A DNA stretch of 64,000 nt from an uncultured Clostridia bacterium (GCA_934129895.1 CAKOWY010000002.1:124001-188000), one strand, 5' to 3'; positions 36,944 to 46,523 are shown, counted from the first letter of the stretch. The notes: generated by a model from the letters alone, not told the origin. Program-made: numbers and translations.

Positions 36944-38320
36944 ATGGCTACAACAAAAATATGGAAAGTAGAAAAAAGATTAGATCATGTGATGAATTAT
37001 ACAACAAATGAAGAAAAAACAAAAAATGAATATTTAGAAAATGGAGTAGATGATTATGACAGCATAAGACAAGTAATGATGTATGCAACTAATGCAGATA
37101 AAACAGAAAAACAATTTTATACAACAGGTATAAATTGTGATGTCGATTCAGCAGTAGAAGAAATGAGAGATGCAAAAGATTTCTGGCACAAAACAGATGG
37201 CATATTAGAATTTCATGCAGAGCAATCGTTTAAGGAAAATGAAGTGACACCAGAAATTGCTCATGAAATTGGAGTAAGACTTGCAGAAGAAATGTGGGGA
37301 GATAGATTTCAAGTAGTAGTATCTACTCACTTAAATACTAAACATCTTCATAATCATTTTGTAATTAATTCTGTTTCGTTTAAAGATGGATATAAGTATT
37401 ACAGTAATTTTGAAAATACAGCATTATTAAGAAAAACATCAGATGAACTTTGTGAGGAATATGGATTAAGTGTTTTGGAAGAAAAGAAATGCAAATCTGG
37501 AATTAATTTTGAGAACTTTTATAAAAAACATATACAAGAAAGTGATTATCATAAAGAAGTTAAAGAAGATTTAGATTATGCAATTAAAAATTCTTATACT
37601 ACAAAAGATTTTCACAGAATATTAGAATCAATGGGATATCATTACTATTATAGAGCTGGAAAACTATCAGTAAGAAGAGAACCATATAAAAGAAATATAA
37701 GAGTTGAAAGAGCTTTTGGAGAAGAATATTCAGCTGAAAGTATCACAAAAAGAATTCTTCAAAATGATTATGTTTGAAGACCAGCTATAGTTCCTTATAG
37801 AATTACAAAAGCAAAGTTTTATTCATCTAAGAATAGCATAAGGAAAAAATATAAGCCGAAAGGAATAATTGCCTTATATTACTATTATAAGTATTTATTA
37901 GGATTTCATAAAAAGAATAATATTGAGTACAAGCTAACACCAGAAATGCAAAAAGAAGTGAAGAAAATGGAATTCTATTCAGAACAGATTAGATTTATGT
38001 GTAAATATAAATTAGAAACAACGGATGCAGTAGATGAGCTAAAAAATAAGAAACTTAGAGAAAAACAAATAATACTTAATAAAAGAAATAAGTTATATTA
38101 TCACAGAGACAAGTGCAATAATGATGAAGATAAAGATGCTATTACTAAAGATATTATTCTTGTTACAGATATGCTTAAGAAAGTAAAGAAGGAAATAAAA
38201 CTTTGTGATGTAATTTATAATAATGTTCCAGAAATGAAACAGCAAATTAAAGAAGTGGAAGATAAGGAACAGGAAAATAAAATAAAACAAAAGAAGAAAA
38301 CAAGGAGCTATGAATTGTAA
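36944..38320 (+). pseudogene. MobA/VirD2-type relaxase interrupted by an in-frame TGA
   Basis: 458 codons. The N-terminal part has Tyr in VMNYTTN and the metal-binding triad in HLNTKHLHNHFVINS, typical of relaxases that nick oriT. TGA at 37775-37777 interrupts the frame after about 277 residues. The same frame then continues with RPAIVPYR...KPKGIIALYYYYKYLLG...EEQIRFMCKYKLET-like sequence, which is the expected conserved C-terminal part. TGA is a real stop elsewhere here (51913-51915). The truncated N-terminal protein still has the whole catalytic domain, so some nicking activity is possible. ATG 36944 follows AAAGGAG. Confidence 0.88.
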
Positions 38321-38323
38321 AAC

Positions 38324-38373
38324 AAAAAATCTATTTTTAGATGTATTCTGAATATTCTAAAAATAGATTTTTT
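38324..38373 (+). terminator. Strong terminator after the relaxase
   Basis: A perfect 18-bp stem (38324-38341 with 38356-38373) ends in a T run. It separates the mobilization genes from the restriction-modification cargo. Confidence 0.92.
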
Positions 38374-38470
38374 TAATAAAAAGTGTTAAATTATATTGTT
38401 TTAAAGAGAATTTTATGATATAAAATATTATAGCATTTTATAAATAATTGACAGGAAAAGAGGCGATTGA

Positions 38471-40024
38471 ATGAGTAATATAACTGATGCTTCTCCATCA
38501 TCAATATATCTTATGCACAAATATTGGGGAAAGAAGCCATCATTAGAAATAAAAAATATTGTAAAGAAATATTCAAAAAAAGGTGATTTATTATTAGATC
38601 CTTTTTCAGGATATGGTGGATTGGGAATAGAAGGAGTTTTATTAAATAGAAATGTTATATTAAATGATTTAAATCCAATAGCTAATTTCATTTCGGATTG
38701 TATTTTAAATCCAAATATAGATATGAAAATTGTTGATGATTATTTAAAAAAAATAAAAGGAGAATATGAACAATTTTCAGGAAAATGGTATTCATTTAAG
38801 GATAATAAAATTATAACAATTTTAAGAAATAAAAATGATGAACCTATAAAATTAAAATTAATGAATTCGAATTCGAGAAAAATGTTTGAATATGAATTAA
38901 GCAATTCAGAAAAAAAAGATTTTATAAATGCAGAAAAAGATATTAAACTAATTTATTGGTATCCCAAGAATAAACTAATAAAGAATTCTAGAATATCAGC
39001 AAAAGAAAAAATGAAAATTTCAGATTTGTTTTCTAAACGTGCACTGTTATGTCATTCATATTTGTATAAATTAATATGTGAGTTACCAGAAACAAATGAG
39101 AAAAAACTATTTAAATTTGCATTTACATCAAATTTGGCAAATTGCTCTAAATTAGTACCACCAATAACTTCCAGAGGAGATATGTCACAAGGAGCATGGA
39201 TGACAGGTTTTTATATAGGAGAACGATATCTGGAAAATAATGTTTTTCATTATTTTGAAAATAGAATAAACAAAGTAATTAAAGGAAAAAAAGATTATAT
39301 AAAAATATACAAATCAAAGAAGAGTACGGGAGATTATTATATAAAGAATGAAGATGCAAAACGATTAAGTATAAAATCAAATTCAGTTGATTTCATATTT
39401 ACGGATTTTCCTTATGGAGATACAGTACCATATTTTGAACAAAGTCAGATATGGAATGCATGGTTAGGATTTGATGTAGATTATGAAAATGAAATTGTTA
39501 TTTCAGATAGTAGTGAAAGAAATAAGGATTGCGATAATTTTTCAAGAGATATAGAACAGTCAATTAATGAAATTAGTAGAGTATTAAAAGATAAATCTTA
39601 TTTTATATTTACATATCATTCGCTTAGTGGAAATGAATGGGAAGCTATTTCAAATGCACTATTAAAGAATGACTTTGAGTTTGTAGATTGTCAAATGTTA
39701 TTACAAAAAACTTTTACTCCTCGACAGCTAAATAGAAAAATAACGATAAAAGGAGACTTACTTGTTATATACAAAAAGAACAAAAGTAATAAGCAATTAT
39801 CTTTAAAAATAGAAACTGCTAAACAAAAAATAGAACAGGAAATAAAGAAAAATTGTAAAGCAAACGAATTATATGATACAAATCAATTAATAACATTATG
39901 TGTTAAATGCTTATTAAAATATAATCATTTAAGTAATCAAATTGATTTTATAGAGATAATAAAGGAATATTTTAAAATTGATAAAAAAAATGGGGAATTA
40001 TGGGGGCTAAAAAATGAACTATGA
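38471..40024 (+). CDS. DNA methyltransferase (adenine-N6 or cytosine-N4)
   Basis: 517 residues. Motifs in order: HKYWGKKP (16-23), motif I LLLDPFSGYGGLGIEG (about 40-55) and catalytic motif IV TDFPYGDTVPYFEQS (about 311), with Phe in place of the first Pro of DPPY. A large insert (about 75-300) lies between I and IV. This fits an amino-methyltransferase of a type II-like system. The recognition sequence is unknown. It overlaps the next gene by 11 nt, which suggests coupled expression with its endonuclease. The ribosome binding site is weak (AGAGGCG), perhaps limiting expression. Confidence 0.82.
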   Translation: MSNITDASPSSIYLMHKYWGKKPSLEIKNIVKKYSKKGDLLLDPFSGYGGLGIEGVLLNRNVILNDLNPIANFISDCILNPNIDMKIVDDYLKKIKGEYEQFSGKWYSFKDNKIITILRNKNDEPIKLKLMNSNSRKMFEYELSNSEKKDFINAEKDIKLIYWYPKNKLIKNSRISAKEKMKISDLFSKRALLCHSYLYKLICELPETNEKKLFKFAFTSNLANCSKLVPPITSRGDMSQGAWMTGFYIGERYLENNVFHYFENRINKVIKGKKDYIKIYKSKKSTGDYYIKNEDAKRLSIKSNSVDFIFTDFPYGDTVPYFEQSQIWNAWLGFDVDYENEIVISDSSERNKDCDNFSRDIEQSINEISRVLKDKSYFIFTYHSLSGNEWEAISNALLKNDFEFVDCQMLLQKTFTPRQLNRKITIKGDLLVIYKKNKSNKQLSLKIETAKQKIEQEIKKNCKANELYDTNQLITLCVKCLLKYNHLSNQIDFIEIIKEYFKIDKKNGELWGLKNEL

Positions 40025-41090
40025 TGATTTAAATAATTTATATAAAAATAATGAATTTAGAAAAATAGATAAAGAAAGTAATTCTAAAAAGTTTTATTTA
40101 TTGCGTAGTATATCAAAAGCAAAAACTCTAACTAAATTTTGTGAAAAATATAATATTGAAAAAAATCTTAATAATATATTAAGTAACAAAGATATAACAG
40201 AAAGCATGATAATTGACTTTATAAAAAGTGAACCGATTTTGAAAAGTTCAGAACAAATAAAAGATATAGAGGCAGAATTAAATAAAATGCAAAGTTTTGA
40301 CTGGGGAGGCTCAATGGGTAATAACCTAGAAAAAAACATTGTAAATAATTATGTCAAAAAAATATTAAAATATGAAGAGATTGAAGATGCAATTGCTGGA
40401 ACCATACAAAAAAGTGTGTATGGTTATACATTAAATTCATGGTATAACCATTGGTCTACCGTTTTAATAGAAAACATTTTCAATAATAATAAAAGAATAT
40501 TACCAACAGTAGATTTGGTAGAAAAGATTGACTTTTTCATAGATTCAATACCTTTTGATCTTAAAGTTACATATTTTCCTGATGAATTAATGAAAAGCTC
40601 AATATCTGGAAAATTAAAAGAAAAATACGGAAGTAAAAGTGAATTAACTTGTGCAAAAAATATTGCAAGGGAATTAAATATAACAATACCAAATGATTTA
40701 AATGATAAAGCATTAACAATTTGTTTAAACAATCTACTAAATGAATCGGTAGAAGAAAAAGCAAAGGTATTTATTAAAGATTTAAATAATATGAAAAAAG
40801 AAGTAATCGAATACTATAAAAAGAATCCAGAAGAATTAATGATATGGTTATATGAAAATCAAGGAGAAATGCGTTTTGATGCAGCAAATAGATTTTATTT
40901 AGTTCTTGTAGATTCTGAAAATATATATGAAAGTTGGAAATTGAAAAGAAATGTTAATCTATTAAAAAAAGAAATTGATAATAAATTAAATGCATTCGAT
41001 AAAAATGATTTAAATGAAATAAAATTTCACTGGTCAAAAGACGGAAAAGATTATAACTGTATATCAGAATTATTATTTATTATAAAATAA
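40014..41090 (+). CDS. Putative restriction endonuclease partner of the methyltransferase
   Basis: 358 residues. A candidate PD-(D/E)xK site is VEKIDFFIDSIPFDLKVTYFP (about 170-190), with Glu, Asp and D-L-K in suitable order and spacing. The N-terminal helical part may bind DNA. I recognise no closer family. The 11-nt overlap with the methyltransferase gene is the main argument for a restriction role. It lacks any membrane segment. Confidence 0.6.
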   Translation: MNYDDLNNLYKNNEFRKIDKESNSKKFYLLRSISKAKTLTKFCEKYNIEKNLNNILSNKDITESMIIDFIKSEPILKSSEQIKDIEAELNKMQSFDWGGSMGNNLEKNIVNNYVKKILKYEEIEDAIAGTIQKSVYGYTLNSWYNHWSTVLIENIFNNNKRILPTVDLVEKIDFFIDSIPFDLKVTYFPDELMKSSISGKLKEKYGSKSELTCAKNIARELNITIPNDLNDKALTICLNNLLNESVEEKAKVFIKDLNNMKKEVIEYYKKNPEELMIWLYENQGEMRFDAANRFYLVLVDSENIYESWKLKRNVNLLKKEIDNKLNAFDKNDLNEIKFHWSKDGKDYNCISELLFIIK

Positions 41091-41175
41091 AAAAGAACAA
41101 AAGAAAAGCAAGATATTTAATGTATATTTTATATGCATAAAGTATTTTGCTTTTTATTTGGAAAGGAGAAGCAAT

Positions 41176-42009
41176 TTGGAAGATATAATTTTATTCATAA
41201 TTTCTATATCTTTTGTAGTTATACTAGGATATTTATCATACCGAGCAATAAAAAAATCTAACAGTTTAGCAGAAAAGATTTCAGAGATTGTAATGTATTT
41301 AGTTATGGTTGTTATATTGGTAATTTATTATTTAGATAGATATAATATTCCTTCTAAATTTAATTTAACCATGAATATAAATACACAAAATTGGCTTTCA
41401 TTGATAGGAAATTATATTACAGGAATTATAAGTGCAATAATAGGTGCTTTAGTTGCAGTTTGGACTACTATTTATCAAATTAGAAAAAACAATGAACAAA
41501 ATGAAAAAAGGGATAATGAAAACTTAAGAATACAAAATATGCCAATTTTAAAATATGATATAAATACAGAAAGAAAAGGAACTGGAGATTTATCTGAAAT
41601 AATAATTACTAATAAAGAAAATGAACAACAAAATGTATATAACTTGAATATCATATTAAAAAATATTGGACTTAATAGTATAAAAGATGTGATTGTAGAT
41701 TTTAATTCGGATATAATTAATAAATCAACATATAGATTATCAGGAAGTGGAAGAATAAATCCAATGGAAAAAGGAGAAGTTATAGAGATAAATAGATTTT
41801 TTAGTATAAAAACATCAGAAAAAGATTATGAAATGTATTTAACAATATATTATCAAGATGTTTTGGCTAATTGGTATAGACAAAAGATAATCATTTATTA
41901 TAATGCGAGTAAAATCTTTGATCAAGGTGGATATATTGGACAAGTTAGGTATGAAGTTAAGAAAGAAGAAATAATAAGTGAAGATGATATAGAGAAAAAT
42001 GTATTATAA
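41176..42009 (+). CDS. Unassigned membrane protein with cytoplasmic beta-rich domain
   Basis: 277 residues, not recognised. Three hydrophobic helices (about 3-25, 35-57 and 72-100) are followed by a Glu/Arg/Asn-rich helix and a C-terminal beta-rich domain (~145 residues: NIILKNIGLNSIKDVIVDF, YEMYLTIYYQDVLANWYRQK) that looks like an Ig-like fold. The start is TTG 41176 behind GGAAAGGAG. Position after the restriction pair and before the element end marks it as cargo. A membrane-acting defence effector is possible but unproven. Confidence 0.55.
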   Translation: MEDIILFIISISFVVILGYLSYRAIKKSNSLAEKISEIVMYLVMVVILVIYYLDRYNIPSKFNLTMNINTQNWLSLIGNYITGIISAIIGALVAVWTTIYQIRKNNEQNEKRDNENLRIQNMPILKYDINTERKGTGDLSEIIITNKENEQQNVYNLNIILKNIGLNSIKDVIVDFNSDIINKSTYRLSGSGRINPMEKGEVIEINRFFSIKTSEKDYEMYLTIYYQDVLANWYRQKIIIYYNASKIFDQGGYIGQVRYEVKKEEIISEDDIEKNVL

Positions 42010-42011
42010 CG

Positions 42012-42039
42012 AAAAGGCGAGATTAGTCTCTCGCCTTTT
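42012..42039. terminator. Bidirectional terminator
   Basis: AAAAGGCGAGA/TCTCGCCTTTT (42012-42022 with 42029-42039), between the membrane protein gene and the convergent 97-residue gene. Confidence 0.9.
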
Positions 42040-42040
42040 A

Positions 42041-42334
42041 TTATGTATCTAAACATCCCATAACTAACTGAGAACCATCTATAAAACCATTTCTATAGTA
42101 TTTCTCATTCCAGTAACAAAGATAATCCATAAAGTTTTTATCAAGCTGATCTAATTGCTTCTGGACATATTTCTTATTTTGTTTTGGTACATTATTCAAA
42201 ATTTTTTCAGCCAATTCATCAAAATAAATACAATATTTTTTATCTTGAGGAGTCATATTGCAGAATGCAGTTTCCTCCCTAAATTCTAACCATTCTTTAA
42301 TAATATCATCATTAACTTCTCTAAAATTATTCAT
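42041..42334 (-). CDS. 97-residue conserved element protein, A copy
   Basis: A small soluble protein, acidic and aromatic-rich, without a recognised family. It shares with 58845-59138 the start (NNFREVNDDIIKEW), the middle (YFDELAEKILNNVP, KYVQKQLDQLD) and the end (YCYWNEKYYRNGFIDGSQLVMG). It starts behind GGAGG and lies next to the right att in both elements, with the integrase at the other end. As a backbone gene it may function in maintenance or regulation. Confidence 0.8.
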   Translation of the reverse strand: MNNFREVNDDIIKEWLEFREETAFCNMTPQDKKYCIYFDELAEKILNNVPKQNKKYVQKQLDQLDKNFMDYLCYWNEKYYRNGFIDGSQLVMGCLDT

Positions 42335-42563
42335 AAATAAACCTCCAAATTATATAAAATTCAAAATGTCCCCAATTTGCAAATGTATATTTGAACATCT
42401 TGTGTGACAAGACTTTTAAAATCTTGGGGACATTTTGGGGACAAAAGCTCTCAAAACTGTCCCAAAATCACACAAGAGTTCAGTAAAAGAAAAGTGCTAT
42501 AAACACTTGTATTTCAATAAAAACTAAACATTTCAATAAAGTTCAAAAATGGCTAATTGAATT
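42335..42563. other. Right end of element A, non-coding
   Basis: Holds the putative arm sites and direct or inverted copies of a CACAAGA-type hairpin (TCTTGTGTGACAAGA near 42398). No open frame is supported. Confidence 0.6.
42367..42443 (+). repeat. Putative integrase arm sites, right end of A
   Basis: TTGGGGACA at 42424 and again at 42435, starts 11 bp apart and in the same orientation as at the left end. An inverted copy TGTCCCCAA lies at 42367-42375. The pair ends 120 bp before att copy 2. Confidence 0.65.
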
Positions 42564-42609
42564 CTCATAACCCGAAGGTCGTAAGTTCGAGTCTTACCCC
42601 CGCAACCAA
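42564..42609 (+). repeat. att copy 2: 3' half of tRNA-fMet (46-bp direct repeat)
   Basis: Identical over 46 bp to 26310-26355, with unrelated flanks on the left (end of A) and right (start of B). It is the junction between the two tandem elements. Confidence 0.93.
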
Positions 42610-42847
42610 AGTATATATCACTAGAACTGTAACGATTTTAGCGATTTTTTATTGCTTAAAAATTGGTTGCAATAATGGGTAAAAACGACTTATTTATGTC
42701 GAATTGGGGAATTTTTGGGAAGTATTTTTACTTTTTAATTCCTCAAAATACTATGTATATCAGTAAAAAACATGGGGATTTATAATTTGTTTTTACTGAT
42801 TTTATTTCCGACAAAGTAATTTTGTGATTTATTGAAAAAAGTAGTTT
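42610..42847. other. Left non-coding end of element B
   Basis: Holds the arm-site pair at 42704 and two runs of G/A-rich sequence. Together with the right end of A this makes a 513-bp gene-free junction. TGTCGAATT at 42697-42705 is a partial match to the promoter motif at 27933. Confidence 0.6.
42704..42722 (+). repeat. Putative integrase arm sites, left end of B
   Basis: TTGGGGAAT at 42704 and TTGGGAAG at 42715, starts 11 bp apart, 95 bp from att copy 2. The last bases differ from the sites in A (GGGAA against GGGACA). Confidence 0.6.
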
Positions 42848-44035
42848 TTAGTTTGGTATTAATAAATTTTGTAATACATTTCCTGCACTTTTATTGTGGG
42901 AAATGATAGGATGCACATAAAAATTAAATGTTGTAGTAATTTGTGCATGACCTAGTCTTGCAGCAACAACTGCTACATCTATATTTTGCGATATAAGCAA
43001 AGTAGCATTTGTATGCCTTAAACCGTGAAAATTAATTACAGGTAGTCCAATTTCTTTAACAAACTTGACAAACCATTTACTAATAGTAGATGGGTGCATA
43101 GGCTTACCATCTGACTGAACAAATAACCTATCTGAATTAGTCCATAATTCGCCGTAAATTGATTTTTGCGTTTCATACCATAATCTATATTCTTCAAGCA
43201 AAGAAAGAACGAAATCAGGAATTGCTACTTCTCTGATAGAACTTTCTGTTTTAGGTGTTTTAGTAAATACTCCCTTGTCTGCTAAGTATTGGCTTGACTT
43301 ATTAATACTAACGATTCCATTTGTAAAATCAATATCAGACCATTCTAATCCCATAAGTTCACCAAGTCTTACACCAGTAAACAATGTTAAAGTTATTGCT
43401 GTTTTATATTTAATGTCATCTACAGATAGTTCATTAGGATTTGAAAGGAGAACTTTACATTGTTCATCATCATAATATCTTCTTTTTGGCTTTTTACTTT
43501 TAGGTGGTTGAACTCTTTCACAAGGATTAGAGAATAATAATTGCCAATATACAGCTCTATGAAGCATTGCACGAATTAATCTATGGTGCTCTAATATAGT
43601 TTTTTGAGATAAAGGTTTTAATGTTCTATAACCATTATTACATTTAACACGCCTTATTTGTGTATCTTTATCTAACATGTCGTAAAATTTCATTATATCA
43701 GTAGGCTTAATTTTATCTAGTTTAAAATGTCCAAGGTAAGGTAATATTCTTGATTCTAACATTCCTAAGTATCTTCTGTAGGTTGAAGGCGCTAGTTCCT
43801 TAGAACCATAATCTCTTTTCCATATTTCAGTAAATTCTTTAAATGTTATAGACTTACCTTCAATAACTGTTCCTTGTTCTACTTCAGCAACAAATTTTGC
43901 AAGTTCAATTTTAGCTTGCGCTTTAGTTCCATGAACTGTTTTAGTATGACGTATAGGCTTACCGTCTAAATTAAAACCATGACAAACTATTAACCTGTAA
44001 CTATTTTTGCCTCTTTTTTCAATACTCCCGGCCAT
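42848..44035 (-). CDS. Tyrosine recombinase/integrase of element B
   Basis: 395 residues, clearly homologous over its whole length to the integrase of A, with the same start (MAGSIEKRG) and the catalytic residues in TGVRLGEL, HGLRHTN, LGHAQIT and FNFYVHP. Differences are spread through the protein, so the two elements diverged well before they came to lie in tandem. The ribosome binding site AAGGGGG lies ~12 nt before the ATG, as in A. Confidence 0.95.
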   Translation of the reverse strand: MAGSIEKRGKNSYRLIVCHGFNLDGKPIRHTKTVHGTKAQAKIELAKFVAEVEQGTVIEGKSITFKEFTEIWKRDYGSKELAPSTYRRYLGMLESRILPYLGHFKLDKIKPTDIMKFYDMLDKDTQIRRVKCNNGYRTLKPLSQKTILEHHRLIRAMLHRAVYWQLLFSNPCERVQPPKSKKPKRRYYDDEQCKVLLSNPNELSVDDIKYKTAITLTLFTGVRLGELMGLEWSDIDFTNGIVSINKSSQYLADKGVFTKTPKTESSIREVAIPDFVLSLLEEYRLWYETQKSIYGELWTNSDRLFVQSDGKPMHPSTISKWFVKFVKEIGLPVINFHGLRHTNATLLISQNIDVAVVAARLGHAQITTTFNFYVHPIISHNKSAGNVLQNLLIPN

Positions 44036-44085
44036 TACTCTGTTTCACCCCCTTTCGAGTTAATTAATGGATAGGGAGAATATAA

Positions 44086-44123
44086 TTGTTAACTAATAAT
44101 ATATTATTAGAATAGTTAACCAA
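44086..44123. promoter_or_regulatory. Inverted-repeat operator between B integrase and the ATPase gene
   Basis: TTGTTAAC (44086-44093) and GTTAACCAA (44115-44123) form a spaced inverted repeat with an internal AATAATATATTATT palindrome. The same pair with almost the same spacing is at 49255-49291 before the excisionase-like gene of B. Confidence 0.6.
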
Positions 44124-44154
44124 AAGCAAGCCGTCGATAAAAAAATATAAAAAC

Positions 44155-44170
44155 TTACATAATTCGACAA
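44155..44170 (-). promoter_or_regulatory. 16-bp motif shared with the defence promoters of A, inverted
   Basis: TTACATAATTCGACAA is the exact reverse complement of 30040-30055 in the Gabija-like promoter of element A. Here it lies ~80 bp upstream of the ATPase gene start. Confidence 0.6.
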
Positions 44171-44250
44171 ACTTTGCAAAAATAGTTTGATAAAATATAA
44201 AAAATATATAGAATATTTGAAAATATTTTAATAAATTAGGAGGGATTATT

Positions 44251-46497
44251 GTGCTTAGTGGATTATTTAAAAATTGTTATGGAATGAAAGAATTTGAATT
44301 AAAACCTATAGATTTTACAAAATCAAATAAAGCAATATTATATGCACCAAATGGAGTAATGAAAACTTCATTTTCAACTGTCTTCTCTAATATTTCTAAA
44401 GGGGTGCCAACAGTTGATAGGATATTTAAGAGTAATATTTCTGTATACAGTGTTAATTATTATTCAAGTATATATACAAACACTAATTTGTCAGTAACTG
44501 ACAGAATATATGTTGTAAAGTCATTTGATGAAAATTTTGAATTATCTAAAGAGACTATAAGTACATTGTTGGCAGATGAGACAACTAGAAAAAAATATGA
44601 TATATTAGTACAAGAATTTAAAAGCTATACAGACGAGTTTTTATCAAATTTTAATCTTTTATCAGGATTATCAAAAACAAAAATAGAAAGTTTTTTAAAA
44701 GATAAATTTGAATTGGAAGATAAAGCTGATTGGCCAGATATATTTTTAAAATTAAATGAACTTAATCAAGATAAGAACAGTGTGGAAGAATTGAAAGATA
44801 TAAAATATCTTGATGTAATAAATGATAAAACAATGGAAATTCTAACAGATGAAGATTTTGTAACAAAATTAGATGAATATTTAAAAGCATTAGAAAAACT
44901 AATTGAAGATAATGAATTGCTATCTGAAAATTTTAATGATTATAATGCAGAAGAATTAAGTAAAAATCTAAAAAAACATAATTTATTTGAAAGCAAGCAT
45001 AAAATTATATTGAAAGATGGTACAGAAATTACAACATTAAAAGAATGGGATAAAGAGGTAAAGAAGCAATTAGATAAAATCTATGCAAATGATGAATTAG
45101 GTAAAAAATTTAAAAGTATTAAAGCAAAACTTAGCAAGAATGAGCAAACAAGAACATTAAAGAAAATAATTCAAGATAATAAAGAAATAATAAAATATTT
45201 AGCAGACATAGAAAATCTTAAAGATTTGTTTATAGTAACTTATATAAATAATATGAATAGAAATTTTAATGAGTATTTTACTAAAGTTAATTCATATACT
45301 GATAAAATAAAAAAATTATATGAAACGGCTGAGCAACAGGCGGAAAGATGGAAGAACATAGTTAATGAGTTTAATACAAGATTTAAAGTTCCTTTTGAAG
45401 TAAAAATAGAGAATAAGGCTAATTTCTTATTAAAAGATGAAGTTCCTAATCTATATTTTACATATACAAGATGTGAAGGAAGAGAAGATGAAGAAAAAGA
45501 GGATTATGGGAAAGATGAATTAATGAAATCTTTAAGTATGGGTGAAAAAAGAGCTATGTATTTATTGTATATTTTATTTGATATTGAAATTATTAAAGAA
45601 AAAGCTACTAATGGGACAGGAAAATATTTAATAATTATTGATGACATTGCAGATTCTTTTGATTATAAGAATAAATATGCAATTATAGAATACTTGTATG
45701 ATATTTCGAGAATCAATAGTATAGATTTGTTAATACTTACACATAATTTTGATTTTTATAGAACTACTGTTAGTAGAATAGGAATACCAAGAAAAAATTG
45801 CTATATAGTTCAAAAAAATGATGATGAAATATTAGAAATGAAAGATTTTGGATATTTAAAAGATTATTTTTCAAATGTAATTGTTTCAGAAATAAAGGAT
45901 GGAATTCTTGATACGGACGAAAAAAAGAAAAAATTAATTGCATCTATTCCATTTTATAGAAATCTTAGCCAATATATATTATTGCCACAGGAAGAGGAAA
46001 AACTTACTTGTTTATTACATATTAAGACTAATCCATTGAATATAGTTAATGTAAATCTTTCTGATATATGGAATATTATTTTAAATATTGTTAGCAATAT
46101 GGGAAACTTTGATAATAGTTTTGATGAAAATTATGTTAATGCAATAAATAGAATTGCATTAGATATATATAATTCAACGAGTGATGAAGTGATATTGGAA
46201 AACAAAATTGTATTATCCATTGCAATAAGATTAGAAGCAGAAAAATTTCTCAAGTCTATATTAATTGGTAATAATGTTGATTTAACAACTTCAAATAATC
46301 AAACTAGAGATTGGAGTAATAAAGCTACGAACTATTTAAATGATGAGCAAAATCGAATAATAAATGAAGTTAATTTAATGACACCTGAAAGCATACATTT
46401 AAATAGTTTTATGTATGAACCAATTATTGATATGTCAAATTGGACTTTAAAACAATTATATAAAGAAGTATTATATTTAAATGGAAAAATAGTATAA
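44251..46497 (+). CDS. ABC/SMC-type ATPase, putative abortive-infection protein
   Basis: 748 residues. An ABC-type ATPase split by a long coiled-coil region. The Walker A-like motif is APNGVMKTS (32-40), with Met in place of the Gly before Lys. The signature SLSMGEKRAM is at about 427, Walker B YLIIIDDIADSF at about 460-472 and the H-loop LILTHNFDFY after it. The C-terminal ~190 residues (RLEAEKFLKS...MTPESIHLNSFMYEPI) are helical and would be the effector part. This layout recalls PrrC/RloC-like and other ATPase-effector defence proteins, but I see no clear anticodon-nuclease motif. GTG 44251 follows AGGAGGG. Confidence 0.72.
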   Translation: MLSGLFKNCYGMKEFELKPIDFTKSNKAILYAPNGVMKTSFSTVFSNISKGVPTVDRIFKSNISVYSVNYYSSIYTNTNLSVTDRIYVVKSFDENFELSKETISTLLADETTRKKYDILVQEFKSYTDEFLSNFNLLSGLSKTKIESFLKDKFELEDKADWPDIFLKLNELNQDKNSVEELKDIKYLDVINDKTMEILTDEDFVTKLDEYLKALEKLIEDNELLSENFNDYNAEELSKNLKKHNLFESKHKIILKDGTEITTLKEWDKEVKKQLDKIYANDELGKKFKSIKAKLSKNEQTRTLKKIIQDNKEIIKYLADIENLKDLFIVTYINNMNRNFNEYFTKVNSYTDKIKKLYETAEQQAERWKNIVNEFNTRFKVPFEVKIENKANFLLKDEVPNLYFTYTRCEGREDEEKEDYGKDELMKSLSMGEKRAMYLLYILFDIEIIKEKATNGTGKYLIIIDDIADSFDYKNKYAIIEYLYDISRINSIDLLILTHNFDFYRTTVSRIGIPRKNCYIVQKNDDEILEMKDFGYLKDYFSNVIVSEIKDGILDTDEKKKKLIASIPFYRNLSQYILLPQEEEKLTCLLHIKTNPLNIVNVNLSDIWNIILNIVSNMGNFDNSFDENYVNAINRIALDIYNSTSDEVILENKIVLSIAIRLEAEKFLKSILIGNNVDLTTSNNQTRDWSNKATNYLNDEQNRIINEVNLMTPESIHLNSFMYEPIIDMSNWTLKQLYKEVLYLNGKIV

Positions 46498-46523
46498 AGC
46501 ATTGAACTTAATCAATGCTTTTT
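46496..46523 (+). terminator. Terminator of the ATPase gene
   Basis: AAAGCATTGA/TCAATGCTTT (46496-46505 with 46512-46521) with T residues after it. Confidence 0.88.

Larger units (their letters stand above)
26310..42563 (+). mobile_element. Integrative mobilizable element A (~16.3 kb)
   Basis: Bounded by identical 46-bp att copies at 26310-26355 and 42564-42609. It carries a tyrosine integrase next to the left att, an excisionase-like gene, replisome-organizer and DnaC-like genes, a TnpV-like gene, an oriT-like region, a relaxase gene with a nonsense codon, and a 97-residue protein at the right end. Cargo is a KAP NTPase, a Gabija-like trio, a methyltransferase/endonuclease pair and a membrane protein. 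It has no type IV secretion genes, so it would depend on a helper for transfer. Confidence 0.9.

Noticed and set aside
37775..37777. TGA read as a sense codon (alternative genetic code)
   Set aside because: The dpnM-like gene ends in TGA at 51913-51915, directly before the dpnA start and a following TAA, so TGA is a stop here. The relaxase TGA is more simply a nonsense mutation.
44251..46497. PrrC or RloC anticodon nuclease
   Set aside because: The ATPase part is similar in kind, but I could not find the anticodon-nuclease catalytic motif or a zinc hook in the coiled coil, so only a general call is made.
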